64,000 nucleotides of DNA from Lineus longissimus (taxonomy: Eukaryota > Nemertea > Pilidiophora > Heteronemertea > Lineidae), in contig NC_088314.1 in the NCBI RefSeq assembly GCF_910592395.1, positions 9,484,001 through 9,548,000 on the forward strand. The letters run 5' to 3'. The notes below the pieces were generated by a model. The model was not told where the DNA came from. It was given only the letters and a program-made list of their open reading frames with translations, and made no database searches. The first letter of the stretch is position 1. Each line of letters begins with the position of its first letter. This document shows, in pieces, positions 1 through 11,058 of the stretch. Both the position numbers and the translations under genes were made by a program.

Positions 1-204
1 AAGTAAGATTCAGGGAATGATGGTAGTCACGAAATTCCGAAGAAGGAGCTCATCCTCTGTTTTTCTACAACCCTCTGTTTTGATTTAGACTCCCTAGGCC
101 TACGTGGGAGAAAAAAGAATCGAAGTTTCTAGGATTTGTGGTTTTATTGAGTAATTCTAGGGCCTCTTAGGTCTATAAATGAAGCCCCACTGAGGGTACC
201 CACA

Positions 205-1167
205 TTGCAGACAACCTGTGCGACAATGGATGCTGTAGAGCTGCTGAGAAAACGACGCCGGCGCTACACCGTGACAGAAAAACTTGCTTACCTGAGAGAC
301 CAGAAGGAGGCACTGGTGAACGGTACGGTGCGCAGTATGAGAGAGTTCGCCGCCCACTATAACATCCCCTGGGAGACGTTTAGAAGGTGGAATCCCGAGG
401 ACCTCGAGCAGAAGCAAGAACAAGGGCATGGCCGGAAGAAGACGGTGATGGAGCCCCGTGATCCGTTATGGCCACAGGTTGAGGACCAGCTTTACCAATG
501 GCTGCAGCAGATGAGAGAGCGTCGCCTCGCAGTCTCCGTTTTCGACATTCAAGATAAGGCGTTGGTAGTGTGGCAAAGCTGGTGGAATGAGTTAGCCCAA
601 GATGTCAGAGAAGGGATTCAGCATTGTCGCCCTCAGCTATGGGATTTCAACGCATCCATAGGCTGGGTGGAGTGCTTGATGAAGAGACGCCACGTGTCCC
701 TACGGAAGGTGACTAAGAATACAACGACCGTCCCCGCTGATGCTGCTGCAAGGATCCAGACCTTCCGAGATGTGGTTACTGGGAGCATCGATCGTCTTGA
801 TATACAGATGCGGTTCTTCTTTAACATGGACCAAACCTTTTTCCTGTTTAATATGAGAACCATGTACACGGCCAACACCACGGGGGAGAATGCCATAGAC
901 GTCCGATCATCCAGGTCCAATACCAAGCTTGGATACACCGTCACCCTCTGCATCGCAGCCTCTGGAGCAAAGTTGCCGGCGCACATCGTTCTTTTTTATT
1001 CCTTCACTGATCACTTCGGAGAAGACTGTACATTCAGAGGGATGTTCGGTTTTGTCTCCAGATATGTGACGGACAACTTATCATTCTTACCAATTTCGCA
1101 CTGCAAAGTATCTTTGAAAGCCCGAAGGGATGATAAGACCCGAAGACATGCTCCATTACCTCCCTGA
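205..1167 (+). pseudogene. Truncated pogo/Tigger-like DDE transposase
   Basis: A 320-codon open frame encodes the front part of a pogo/Tigger-type (Tc1/mariner superfamily) transposase, which cuts and pastes its own element in the nucleus. Residues about 12-65 are basic and helical, with YTVTEKLAYL and FAAHYNIPWETFRRW matching the first helix-turn-helix. Residues about 88-170 resemble a CENP-B-type DNA-binding domain, ending in FNASIGWVECLMKRR. The catalytic core begins at about 200 with FFNMDQTFFLF, the first acidic catalytic residue, and continues with TLCIAASGAKLPAHIVLF. The frame is lost after about residue 270: the expected second Asp and last acidic residue are not visible, and the tail reads like out-of-frame sequence. 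Related proteins are usually longer, about 450-550 residues. No terminal inverted repeats were found around it, so I read it as a dead copy. Family call fairly sure; exact clade not. Confidence 0.7.
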
Positions 1168-3329
1168 GCAGTGCCTCACTTTGAAAGGGCAGGTCAGTCC
1201 CTAAAACCAGCAGAAGCCAATATGTCAGTTGGACTTTTTTCATGGACACCCTGGACACTATCAGCCATTAGCACTGGGACACCCTTTGCACTACCAATGA
1301 CGATTAGTTGAAAATGTTCTGGGACACTCAGTACAATGGCCGAAGGCCCGATCCCATTATCCCATTCATAGGAGACCTACGAATCGGTTTCAACAACCCA
1401 AACAATAAGGATTGGACTCGAAACTGAAGTATATTGGATATGAGGCCTGGACAACCCTCTCTGGAATCCCAGCCAATGATCGGCCTTCTCAACAGCTCTG
1501 TTCGCCGCCCTATGAGTCAGGGGCGGCGACACCGGCTGTTAACGGCTGTTAATGAAGTGGTGTTATTTTCATGAAACTACAGTATGTATGTACAGGGTTA
1601 CAATCATTACTTCACCTCGGCATGCATAACGTTTTTATGCTTTTGGCGGCTGAGGCCTATCGACCGCGATGAAAGCTATTTCGTGGGGTCGATTTTATCA
1701 TGATTTGCCCTGATAACCCTTTGATAAGACAGTAAAACAATAGGGCATAAGACCAAGGTGCGAGCGGCCTTTGTTCAAAGATAATAGAACGTGTATTGCG
1801 CTGGGCCTGAATTCTTCTAACTGCGCGCGATGTGAAAAGGGGCAACATAACTTAATGTACATCAAGATAAAGAAGCATTTTATCGCAAATTTTTGAGATG
1901 TTATCCAACCATCAGCATTATCTATAACTGAAAAACTTACAGAAATCGATCGCGCTATCGTCAACATGGTAACACGTGCTTTTTAATATTGAAATATTCC
2001 TGTTTTATAGCCGAAACACGTGTCCTCCTTATCTCTGTATTGGATCGCAAAGAAACCGCGATCGGTCTTTCAATATCCAATTTACTTTCTGCCAAACCCA
2101 TGTCAGGAACAGGTAGCGAAATATTGATGATCTGCAGATTGATTGAAAGCGGTGAGCGAAAAACAGATTTGGGAAAGGCCATAGCTACATGTCATATCGG
2201 CTGAAAAATAAAGTCGGATGCCAAATATAGAACTTGCTCTCTGCAAAGCGATATCCATCGGCGAAATTTGCAAAGAATTTCGTAATAACTCTTCGGAAAA
2301 AGAAGAGACATATGCTGGAATCCGTCGAAAGGAGAAAACAGCCGACTCCGTAAAGAATTTCGTTATATTCCTACATGATACCATATCGATAGGAATAAAA
2401 GCTCAACGTCGAAAATCAAAAAGATAAAAAATGTTTTGGATCAGTTCGAATCGATCAATACTTCAGGGGGCGCTCCAGTATATGCATAGCTGATCGATGC
2501 ACTAGGGCTAGTCCAGGCAACCTCGACCCTATCCGCCGCGCAGCGGATGGTCAAGGAAGCCTCGTTGATTAACCCTAGGCGAGACATACATTTTCAGTGC
2601 ATACAGTGGATGCACTGTCAATACCGAGCGCTCTGGTATTCTTGGTTTTTCAGTTGGCTCGAGGTTACCCATCTTTATGAAAAACACGTGACCGGACACC
2701 GGAAGCCGGCGCCCCCAAATCTATAGTTCATGACGAGTTAAAGGCAGTCGTGTACCAGTCTCTGTAATGAGTAAATGGAGGAGACTGGCAAAAGAGTTTA
2801 AACGAGAGCCCACATACCTAGAACAAACATTGCTCTCTTGCCAGCCATGTCTCGAGAAGATAGCGGGATTTCGATTCTTCACAGACTGATCCAAAGCGGT
2901 AAAAGGAAACCGATTGTGATAGTATGTAACGGCTACTACTGCCTCCTGCATCGTGCCTACACGGAGATGCGTCAATACGAACGGAATGTCCCCCACATAT
3001 GAATCGTGCCCTAATGGATGTTTTGTCAATAATCTGATTCGTGTATATTTTTGAGCAATACAACAAAATTACGTGTTTGTTTGCTTGTTTGTGATAATGA
3101 GCAAATTATTAGAAAGCTAATGACTGAGACTGACGGATCTCTCTCGCAAACGTTTACAGTTAAATCAGTTTATATGCCCCGGGGTACTATAATAGCTGAT
3201 TACTAGTATTGTCATATTGGGATATGGTTCAAAGGATTAATGACACTATGAATTGAAAATGACAAGAAGAAATAAATGAATCGGACGGTAGTTATGCCGT
3301 TTAAACTGTTGTGAACATCTATCCTTACA
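1168..3329. other. Unassigned stretch downstream of the transposase
   Basis: I see no gene I can recognise. The first 300 bases may be the decayed 3' part of the transposase element. Two short plus-strand open frames (1989-2204 and 2218-2427) have no recognisable motif and no good start context. The stretch 2450-2720 is relatively GC-rich without a coding signal. Confidence 0.4.
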
Positions 3330-3822
3330 ACGGAAAAACACACGAAATATCTGAATGGGCAGCATCCATATGGAAGAATTTCCATCCCAATTGGCGTAAA
3401 TCTGTATAGGCGTGAAACAGGCACTCGATCAGTGCAGAGACTGCACGGCAATTGACCTACATTTGGCCGTACTTAAAATTTAAGGTCACGATCGCGGTAC
3501 TTTAATCTTTTCGGTCGCTCTCCCGTCTGGGTGATTCTGTGTGAATCCACCCACACCAATGCCTCACTTGAGGAAAGTGGTGCCGTAGACCCGTAGGACC
3601 GCCTGGCGTCAACAGGTTTCATAATAACCACACGTCGAGGTCAAACTAATTTACTTTAATACTTTTTTATACATATTAGAGATCTTCTTCTTAGCGCTGT
3701 GTGATTTTCTGTTGTGATTTTCCTGCTTGTGTAACCATACTTGATGTAAATCTCCGTTTAGGAGGCAAGAACTCAGATGGATAAAAAAAGGAAAAAATTG
3801 TCCGAATTGCATGCTAGTCTGG

Positions 3823-3975
3823 TATGAACCCAAAAGCACTTGAAATATTTGTATACTATCTCAGTTTGATCTCCAACAAAATCCGATCTGTATTCGATAT
3901 CCAACTAACTGTCTGCCAAACCACCAGTAAGTTATCGTTTACTGACCGATCGATCAAAGTGGTATTAAGCGTATG
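3823..3975 (+). CDS. Small conserved frame, unit 1 copy (hypothetical)
   Basis: The frame starts MNPKALEIFVYY and runs 50 codons to a stop. Copies start at 9219 (unit 2) and 17712 (unit 4). From about codon 20 to codon 46 the three copies differ only at synonymous positions (CTA/TTA, ACC/ACT), while codons 8-19 carry several amino-acid changes. No domain is recognised. It lies tail-to-tail with the receptor gene. It may be only non-coding duplicated DNA; the number of differences is too small to prove constraint. Confidence 0.2.
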
Positions 3976-4050
3976 AAGACATTTCTGATTGTACGTGCGC
4001 TAACTTTACTGATATTGGCTTGGGCATGTTCTAGACGACACCAGAGGTAG
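3973..4050 (+). CDS. Tiny frame with signal-peptide-like start, unit 1 copy
   Basis: Starts MKTFLIVRALTLLILAW: a basic residue, then a hydrophobic core, as in a secretory signal. It ends after 25 codons. The unit 4 homologue at 17860 has the same first 17 residues with only third-position differences (three synonymous, none replacing). After that, unit 1 has an extra G near 4023 and an extra T near 4053 relative to unit 4, so this copy may be frameshifted. Possibly exon 1 or a remnant of a secreted peptide gene; not recognised. Confidence 0.25.
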   Translation: MKTFLIVRALTLLILAWACSRRHQR

Positions 4051-4641
4051 AATTCCCAATAAGCTTTTTACTAGCGAGTTATCGATGATGGCGGTTCAGT
4101 ATTATTGCGGTAACCGATTTACAAATCAATTCAAGTGCTTTAGGTCGTTTAATGGTCGGGCGTTTAGTTGTTCTGGTTTGGGCGCTGCAGGTTTTATGTG
4201 TGTATGTCTTTGACAGCACACGACAAGATAACGTTAAAGTTTTATTTTGAGAGAGATGCAGAATCAGATATTTATATGGTATGGAAAGATACTAATGCAC
4301 CACTAATGGACCACTACGGACAATCAAGTGGATAGAAACCTTTGGTATAATTCATTCCCTCTGCCAACATATAGAAGACACTTCTTTTTAAAAACAACTC
4401 TATATGTTCTGCTAATGAATTAAAATATGAAATCAACAGCTGTAAAAATATTTTTTTTGTTATTGTTGGTATCATGGAGAGTCATCAGATAATAGAATAT
4501 GCTCATTGTACCCATTAACAAGCCTCTGACAATCAGTATCCAAAATTGAAATGCTTAGCTCATTATCTTTTCGTGACGAAGTCATCTTACTGAGTTTGAA
4601 ATAACAACTTGTGCTTTCATACCATACGTCTATTATATTCC

Positions 4642-4731
4642 CTTTGGCCACATGCAGATAACAGTTCTATAAATATCCTATCTGAAACTACTGCAAGTGA
4701 CAAAGTAAACAACCAATTCAACAACTGCATA
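4642..4731 (-). pseudogene. GPCR relic: TM7 and tail fragment
   Basis: Read on the minus strand from 4731, the frame gives YAVVELVVYFVTC, then SSFR and a stop. This lines up with YECGNFVVYFVAC and the RKFR that follows it in the four intact receptors, and the weakly matching tail continues to about 4642. Only TM7 and the C-terminal tail are recognisable; the in-frame TAG (4678-4680) and changed residues show it is dead. It sits about 280 bases beyond the 3' end of receptor copy 1, inside the locally duplicated part of unit 1, so it probably arose by partial duplication rather than decay of a whole gene. Confidence 0.6.
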
Positions 4732-5008
4732 ATTATTTCTTTTGATATTGTTGGTATTATGGGGGGGAGTTTGTCATTACATAATAGCACATGCTCGTGA
4801 TAGTGCAAATTAACGAACTACCGTCAGCATCCGCAGATGTAATGCTTAACTCATCACCTTTTCTTGAAGCAGTCCTCTTGCTAAAGTTACACCGAAAATA
4901 TGGGAACAAAGATGTTACACCGGCCTTTACGATTAGACAGATTTCGTGGTACGCCATTTTCCGCAAAGTAAACATGAAATTAAAACTAATTTTTATCATG
5001 ATTTAGCT

Positions 5009-5965
5009 TTATGTGCACTTACAGGAGAGCAACGCTTTTAACTCGCCTCTAAACTTTCTGCAAGCGACGAAGTAAACAACGAAATTACCGCACTCATATA
5101 TTCTATAGAACAAGAGTGACACCAGTTGGGACATGCCGTGCTGTCGCTTTTGCCACGGGGTCAAAACTTTAGAAGCCATGGCGAAATCCCAAACGGTCAC
5201 GTGGATAAGATAGGGAGTTGAACAAATGATAAACAGAGCGGTTGCCAAGGCGACCAAGGTAACAACAGCATTGTCGTCGGTTTTTCCACTTCCGGTCATG
5301 ACGACACGTTCTTCTTTCTTCCTCCTTATAATGAAGATGATGCAGATATTCAAACCAATGATAATAGTGAACGGGCTGATGGTAATAAGTGTCACGTGGA
5401 CTACTTCGTACGCCCAGGCGACAAAAGGTGGCACCATAAATTGACATGAGAAAGTCCCGAATGCGGAGCTTTCGTAACTTCTCTGGTAGATGGCGTGGGG
5501 CAATGCCCAAATGCTAAATATGACGACGATTGCGGCTTGAAAGCGCCCCACCGACGTCAGGGTGCAGATTGAAGCCGCCTTGAGCGGGAACACTACGGCA
5601 ATGAATCGAGAAAAAGTCACCAGAACTACCGTCCAGGTCGATAAATTCGCTGCGCTATATCCTAAAAACAGCGTCTCTGCACAAAACGGGTCACCTAACT
5701 TGGCAACTTCTGCGGGGACTATAGTCATAATATGGAGTTGCAAGTCTACGACGATGTTGACGATTGACCATCCGGCGAGGAAACGAAGATACAGGCAACT
5801 TACGTTGGATCGATATCGGTGCTGTGACAATACGACGATAATGACCAGATTACCGCAAAACCCGAGACAAATTAAAATTGGAGGCAGGTAGAATCCTATG
5901 ATCTGGTATACAAGGGTCAAGTCTTCTGTGACCACGTCAGACCCGGTTGAAACACTAAGAGCCAT
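5009..5965 (-). CDS. Rhodopsin-class orphan GPCR, copy 1
   Basis: An intact, intronless 318-residue seven-transmembrane receptor, acting at the plasma membrane. Membrane segments lie at about 22-47, 56-80, 95-120, 140-160, 184-212, 233-258 and 278-300. GN at 38-39 is the TM1 signature; C95 and the ECL2 Cys near 173 form the usual disulfide; W152 marks TM4. Several class A switches are altered: DRY reads SRF (119-121), CWxP reads CSTP, NPxxY reads NFVVY, and TM2 lacks its Asp. The general look (NFVVY followed by ACRKFR) resembles invertebrate peptide receptors of the FMRFamide/TRH-like type, but the ligand is unknown. It has one residue fewer than its paralogues, in GSGKT-DDN of loop 3. The tail ends CKCT, a possible palmitoylation site. 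The start lies in a GCCATGG context. Unlike copies 2 and 4, no TATA-like box lies just upstream. Confidence 0.9.
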   Translation of the reverse strand: MALSVSTGSDVVTEDLTLVYQIIGFYLPPILICLGFCGNLVIIVVLSQHRYRSNVSCLYLRFLAGWSIVNIVVDLQLHIMTIVPAEVAKLGDPFCAETLFLGYSAANLSTWTVVLVTFSRFIAVVFPLKAASICTLTSVGRFQAAIVVIFSIWALPHAIYQRSYESSAFGTFSCQFMVPPFVAWAYEVVHVTLITISPFTIIIGLNICIIFIIRRKKEERVVMTGSGKTDDNAVVTLVALATALFIICSTPYLIHVTVWDFAMASKVLTPWQKRQHGMSQLVSLLFYRIYECGNFVVYFVACRKFRGELKALLSCKCT

Positions 5966-6699
5966 GGACGAGGAATCGTCAAGGGTACATGTATTTTCTC
6001 TTTTTACGTAACTTTAACCAACGTCGGACAATTGGGTGAAGATGTATTCATTGGAGTTGATAAGCTATGCATAAAAGTACACTGTTCGTTTTTTAGTTTG
6101 TCACTTACAAGGCGAATGGAAGTTAGAATTTCACAGCTGATGATTTGCTTTAGCAATAAATGTCCTTAACTCAGATATTTCGAAGCTCTTTTTGCAGAGA
6201 ATAACATATTTCATGTGCGGCACGACACACAAACGATGTATCACTCCCCTTCGTCACTTGTATGTATGTGCACAGCTCCCAATTCAAGCTTAACTGAATA
6301 TGTTCACTCGGAGCACAATTCGCTTAACTATCTGATCACGGGTGGTAATGCAATACCAATTCTATTGAAACACCAGCGTTTCAGTTGTCAAAGTCAAGCT
6401 CCAACGTTTTCTACTCGGCGCTTTATTTTCTAAATCTCATCAGATGTTCACAAAAGAAAATACTGTAATATTCTCACATTGGCATTTCAACAGAGTAGAA
6501 CAATGACTGTATTATTGACATCGTAGTAACAATTCTACTCTCCGGATGCAGTGGACCGGCCTTGTCCTGTCGCCTTGTACCGCTGCGATAAGACGTAAGT
6601 TTTCCGGAGGTTTTGACTATATCCACAACGAATTGTCAGGAAATCAACCAATCGAAAGGTCCGACGCTTTCATATATATGTGTGGTCGGGCGTGCAACG

Positions 6700-6707
6700 T
6701 GACGTCA
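6700..6707. promoter_or_regulatory. CRE palindrome TGACGTCA upstream of GPCR copy 1
   Basis: A perfect TGACGTCA octamer about 740 bases upstream of the receptor start. The matching position in unit 3 (about 17090-17100) reads TGACGCTA, so the site is not shared by all copies. Functional meaning is inference only. Confidence 0.2.
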
Positions 6708-6720
6708 ATTCATAACATTC

Positions 6721-8240
6721 TCACTTCGGTCGCAAACTGTGCCTGAGTGGTATTATCTTGCTATAATAAATCAATGGTATGACCTTATTCACAATGTAGC
6801 CTACATGTAGTGAGGAATATTGCAAAAATAAACAACAAGAAAAAAATGAAAAGAAAAGAAAAATGTGTAGGCAGCGAGATTCGATCTCACAGCGCCTAGC
6901 ATTATACGAAAAAAAATACATGCGCTTACCTGCGGGAGATCCATGCAGGGTAGGAATACTGAAGGGAAATGACAGATCAGGCCCTACTGACCTACGCTCC
7001 CCTCTCTATACCGCGACTCTAGCGACTTTTTTTATTCATTTGGTCACCAGTCGACTCTCAGATGACACGTCGGGTCCAAACCGATATCAAAAGAAAGCTC
7101 GTTAGCAGGTCTATCAATCCCGACTCCTGGAGAACGTCTTGGGTGACTCTGGAACTCGTCACAGATGACATTTTCAATGCACCACCCCCGACTCGTCCAA
7201 TGTTGCACGTTTGAAAATCGCCTGAGCACGGACCGAGCCGCCAGTGGCGATTTGACTGCCAGCAAAATGAAGCCGGTCATCTTGTTGAAAAGCAGTCCAT
7301 GTGACATGCCCCAGACTTGCAGCATCTAAGAGAAATCGATATTCAACCAGGCCCACCTCAGGCCTGAGCAAAAAGAGGACAATTTTTAAGAAGTCTCCCG
7401 TACCGAAAGATAACGGATCATTGGCATTATTAAGGGTAATACTACTAAGCTGTCGGCTGCCCATTCTTCTCCAATTTTACATAATTCGTTTCCATCAAAA
7501 AATTGCCCAAAAAAGGAAACATTTAAAATCTTATTGAATTATTACGCTTTTCCGATGTTGATTTTTTCTTGTTGCTTAGCGACCGGACTAATTCATTTCA
7601 AGGTCAGAGGTCAAGGTCATTGTGAAACTGATATGTCATCAACTTATGTAACAGATAAAAACATGAAATCAAGTAACAAACAATTGTGCTGATGCCACAA
7701 GTTGGTCATAATTCTATAGGCCAGTTCCTTCCACGGTCAGAGCGGGTCAAGGCCATTGCGAAACTGACATATCACATTTGAAAATTGCCAATATGTCGAC
7801 TTGTGGGACAAATAGAAAGATGAAATTAAATCACATGTAAGTTTTGCATTGTTGGGGGGGGGGGGGGGGTCAATGGACTAATCCAATGCAAGGTCAGAGG
7901 TCAAATTCATTGCGGAACTGACATATAACATTTCTCGACTTGTTGGACAAATCGTGAAACCAAACGTCATGCATTTTTGAACTTATCTGTCATTTAATTA
8001 ACTAATCAATTTCAAGGCAAGAGCTCACGGTCATCGTGAATCTGTTCATATTTGATAAACGCAAATATCACAAGGTTAAGCTTACGGATGGGCTTATGTT
8101 ATTGAACAATCCCGCGGGAACCATACGATATTCACAAAAAGTTACTAAGTTGTTGAGGCAGACAATAGGGATAACAGCGTATTATGTAACCACCTGTCAC
8201 CCCTTGCGTTTGCCTGATTAACTGCGAATATGACAACCAA
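6721..8240. other. Inter-unit DNA without a recognised gene
   Basis: No gene recognised. It holds a tRNA-like T-arm (near 6870-6905, minus strand), a minus-strand open frame at 7174-7464 without recognisable domains, a degenerate repeat rich in AGGTCA motifs (7599-8040) and a run of about 17 G near 7855-7870. Confidence 0.4.
7599..8040 (+). repeat. Degenerate tandem repeat with AGGTCA half-sites
   Basis: Four imperfect copies spaced roughly 120-155 bases apart start near 7599, 7733, 7889 and 8007. Each has a core like AAGGTCAGAGGTCA followed by CATTG(T/C)GAAACTGA. The first copy reads AGGTCAGAGGTCAAGGTCA at 7601-7619, that is three nuclear-receptor half-sites in a row. Later copies are eroded. 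Confidence 0.6.
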
Positions 8241-8249
8241 AATCAGTTA

Positions 8250-8700
8250 TGCATGAACGTAATCTAGCATAATATTTTTTTTGAGGCCCCTTGTACTAAT
8301 AATTTTTATTGACGTTTGACATTGTGGGACCTTTTGAGGTTCAGAGGACTTCCAAGTTGCCGTAGAATTGGGCACATTTTCAATTTTGAGATTCGCGATA
8401 TTATCATTAGTAGACAAAATTATTTTCGAAATCATTTTTAAGAAAGTAAAAGAATGGACCAAATTACGATTCTGTTTTATTTGAATATTAATTAATGCAG
8501 GATTTAAACAGATATATTTTTCATGAGATTTTGATATCATGATATTTTCGTGATATTTTTCATGCAATGCTAATTTTTGCATGTGATCATAGAAAGAATA
8601 GGTATGACATACACCATTTTTTAATGAAGTAATTTTTGTTAGAATTGCAGATTTTTAAAATAATTTTAAAGTGTGTGTAAACTTTCGGGCATGACTGTAT
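8250..8700 (-). mobile_element. Tc1-like element fragment
   Basis: Read on the minus strand from about 8700, the sequence opens TACAGTCATGCCCGAAAG and is followed by AT-rich DNA, much like the ends of Tc1-family elements that begin TACAGTCATGGCCAAAAG, with a TA at the border. No matching opposite end or transposase was found, so it is a fragment or non-autonomous copy. Confidence 0.4.
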
Positions 8701-9218
8701 ATATACAATGGACCCCACTCCACCTCCCCACGAAATATCCGTATGGGAATCATCTACATGGAAGAGTTCCCTTCCATATTGCCGTCCGGATTGGCACGGC
8801 ACAGGAGCCTGGTCAGTGTAGAGACTGCACGGCAATTGACCTGGTTTCTCGCCGTACTAAAATTCATGGGCACGATCGTGAGATTTTCAAATCGTTTTGG
8901 TCGCACTCCTGTAAGGATGTTTTTGAGTGAATCCACCAACACCAATGCCTCAATTAAGGTAAGTGATGCCGCAGACCCGCACAGGACCTCCTGGCGTCAA
9001 CAGGTTTCATTATAACCACAGGTCGAGGTCATATAAACTAATTGGATATTCATTATAATATTTCTTTACAGATAAGATATCTTCTTCTCAGCGCTGTGAT
9101 TTTCTATTGTGGTTTTCCTGCTTGTGTAACAATACTTGATGTTAATCACTCTTTAGGAGGCAATAACTCAGATGGATTAAGAAGGAAAAACTTGTCCGAA
9201 TTGCATGCTAGTCTGGTA

Positions 9219-9368
9219 TGAACCCAAAAGCACTTGAACTATTTGTATACTACCCCAGTTCGATCTTCAACGAAATTCGATCTGTATTCGATATCCAACT
9301 AACTGTCTGCCAAACCACTAGTAAGTTATCGTTTACTGACCGATCGATCAAAGTGGTAAGCATCTAAA
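9219..9368 (+). CDS. Small conserved frame, unit 2 copy (hypothetical)
   Basis: Begins MNPKALELFVYYPSS and ends after 49 codons. It is homologous to the frames at 3823 and 17712, with an identical protein over about codons 20-46. No domain recognised; may be non-coding. Confidence 0.2.
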
Positions 9369-9523
9369 CCCATGGTAAAATAGATTCGCTTTGCCAACAT
9401 ACTGAAGACAGTTTTTTCTTTTAAAAACTCAGAATGTTCTGCTAATGAAATACGAAATCACCAGCTGTAAAATTATTTCGTTTGTTACTTTTATCTTGAT
9501 AGTTAATTCATCATGATCTCGTT

Positions 9524-10483
9524 TTATGTGCACTTACAGAATAGCAACGCTTTGAAATCGTCTCTAAACCTTCTGCAAGCGACAAAGTAAACAACGAAAT
9601 TACCACATTCAAATATTCTATAGAACAACATGGAAATCATCTGAGACATGCCGGACTGTCTCATTTGCCACGGGGTCAAAACTTCAGAAGCCAGGGCGAA
9701 ATCCCAAACGGTCACGTGGATTAGATAGGGAGTTGAACAAATGATAAACAGTGCGGTTGCCAAGACGACCAAGGTAACAACAGCATTGTCGTCTGCTGTT
9801 TTTCCACTTCCGGTCATGGCGTCCCGTTCTCCTTTCTTCCTTCCTAAAATGAAGATGATGCAGATATTCAAGCCAATAATAATAGTAAACGGGATGATGG
9901 TAATAAGTGTCACGTGGACCACTTCGTACACCCAGGCGACAAAAGGTGGTACCATGAATTTACATGAGAAACTCCCGAATGCGGAGTTTTCGTATGTTCT
10001 TTGGTAGATGGCGTGAGGCAATCCCCAAATGCTAAATATGACGACGATTGCGGCTTGAAAGCGCCTCACCGACGACAGGGTACAGATTGTAGCCGCCTTA
10101 AGCGGGAACACTACGGCAATGAATCGAGAAAACGTCAGCAGAACAATCGTCCAGGTTGATAAATTGGCTGCACTGTATCCTAAAAACATCAGCTCTGCAC
10201 AAAACGGGTCACCTAACTTGGCAACTTCTGTTGGGAATATTGTCATGATGTGGACCTGCAAGCCTATGATGATTTCGACGATTACCCATCCAGCGAGAAA
10301 ACGAAGGTACAGGCAATTTGCGTTGGATCGATATCGATGCTTTGACAATACGACGATAATGACCAGATTACCGCAAAACCCGAAACAAATTAAAATTGGA
10401 GGCAGGTAGAATCCTATGATCTGATCTGCAAGACTCAAGTCTTGAGTGACCACGTCAGACCGAGTTGAGACTTTTAGAGCCAT
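9524..10483 (-). CDS. Rhodopsin-class orphan GPCR, copy 2
   Basis: An intact 319-residue receptor without introns and with the same architecture as its three paralogues. GN at 38-39, C95 paired with C173, W152 in TM4 and P197 in TM5 are class A landmarks. The activation switches are non-canonical: S119-R120-F121 for DRY, C248-S-T-P251 for CWxP, N294-F-V-V-Y298 for NPxxY. Loop 3 is short and basic (GRKKGER). Differences from the other copies cluster in the N-terminus (MALKVSTRS) and TM2 (WVIVEIIIGLQ), which could alter ligand contact or packing. The start sits in GCCATGG, and a TATAAATA-like box lies about 40 bases upstream. An open frame kept in all four copies while flanking DNA has drifted suggests selection on the protein. 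Confidence 0.9.
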   Translation of the reverse strand: MALKVSTRSDVVTQDLSLADQIIGFYLPPILICFGFCGNLVIIVVLSKHRYRSNANCLYLRFLAGWVIVEIIIGLQVHIMTIFPTEVAKLGDPFCAELMFLGYSAANLSTWTIVLLTFSRFIAVVFPLKAATICTLSSVRRFQAAIVVIFSIWGLPHAIYQRTYENSAFGSFSCKFMVPPFVAWVYEVVHVTLITIIPFTIIIGLNICIIFILGRKKGERDAMTGSGKTADDNAVVTLVVLATALFIICSTPYLIHVTVWDFALASEVLTPWQMRQSGMSQMISMLFYRIFECGNFVVYFVACRRFRDDFKALLFCKCT

Positions 10484-10521
10484 GGCCGAGGAATCGTCAC
10501 GGGTATTTTCTCTTTTTGTTG

Positions 10522-10530
10522 TTATTTATA
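10522..10530 (-). promoter_or_regulatory. TATA-like box of GPCR copy 2
   Basis: On the minus strand the sequence reads TATAAATAA about 40-47 bases before the ATG. The same box is present before copy 4, is altered to TTTAAATA before copy 3, and is missing before copy 1. The spacing would put the transcription start only a few bases to 20 bases before the ATG. Confidence 0.4.
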
Positions 10531-11058
10531 AGGCGCTTATGCAGAAGAAAATACTTTCATGTGACTTTAACCAACTTGGGACGATCGGATGACGGATGTA
10601 TTTCTTGGAGTTGATAAGCGGTGCATGAAAATATACTGTTCATTTTTCAGTTTGTCATTTACCTGTCGAATGAAAGTTAGAATTTCACAAGAGATGATCG
10701 GCTCGAGTAATAAATGTCCTTAACCCAGATATTTTGAAGCCCTTTAATGGCAATAACATCATGTTCTAAACCAAGTCAGAAGCTATGCAATACGGCACGA
10801 CACAGAAGCGATGCATCTCTCCCTTTGGTCGCCTGTATGTGCGAATCTCCCAATTCAAGCTTAACTAAAACTGTTTCCTCCGAGCTTATTCGTTCAGCTA
10901 ATACCATTGATTTGTCACGGGTGGTAACGCGATACCAATACTATAAAATTACCAGCATTTCTAGTGTCAAATTCAAATGTTTTACGCTCGTTTTTTTTCT
11001 GAATCCAAGTACACTGCTCTGTTGTTATAATCGTTACAGATTCTTGTTACACCACTGA

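Larger units (their letters stand above)
3330..6720. repeat. Segmental duplication unit 1 (GPCR copy 1)
   Basis: This segment matches, at lower than full identity, three other segments of the window. Shared blocks in order are: a block around CCACCAACACCAATGCCTCA (here 3545 onward), the frame beginning at 3823, the receptor gene (minus strand), and about 700 bases of upstream flank including GGTGGTAATGC. Inside the unit a section of roughly 300 bases is itself duplicated (about 4340-4620 and 4620-4900), recognisable from the shared AATGCTTA(A/G)CTCAT block. Unit limits are estimated by eye. Confidence 0.65.
8690..11050. repeat. Segmental duplication unit 2 (GPCR copy 2)
   Basis: Homologous to unit 1 and unit 4 in its 3' flank (8835-9357) and to all units in the receptor and its upstream flank (10484-11000). 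Compared with units 1 and 4 it lacks the DNA between AAAGTGG (9357) and the ATTCGCTTTGCCAA block, a deletion of several hundred bases that removed the signal-peptide-like frame. Confidence 0.65.

Noticed and set aside
5169-5891. Frames of 70-113 codons overlapping the receptor genes
   Set aside because: They recur opposite or out of frame in every receptor copy only because the receptors are homologous; no independent signal.
7174-7464. Minus-strand frame beginning MGSRQLSSITL
   Set aside because: Residue composition looks protein-like, but I could not match any family and the downstream frame breaks; perhaps part of an old repeat.
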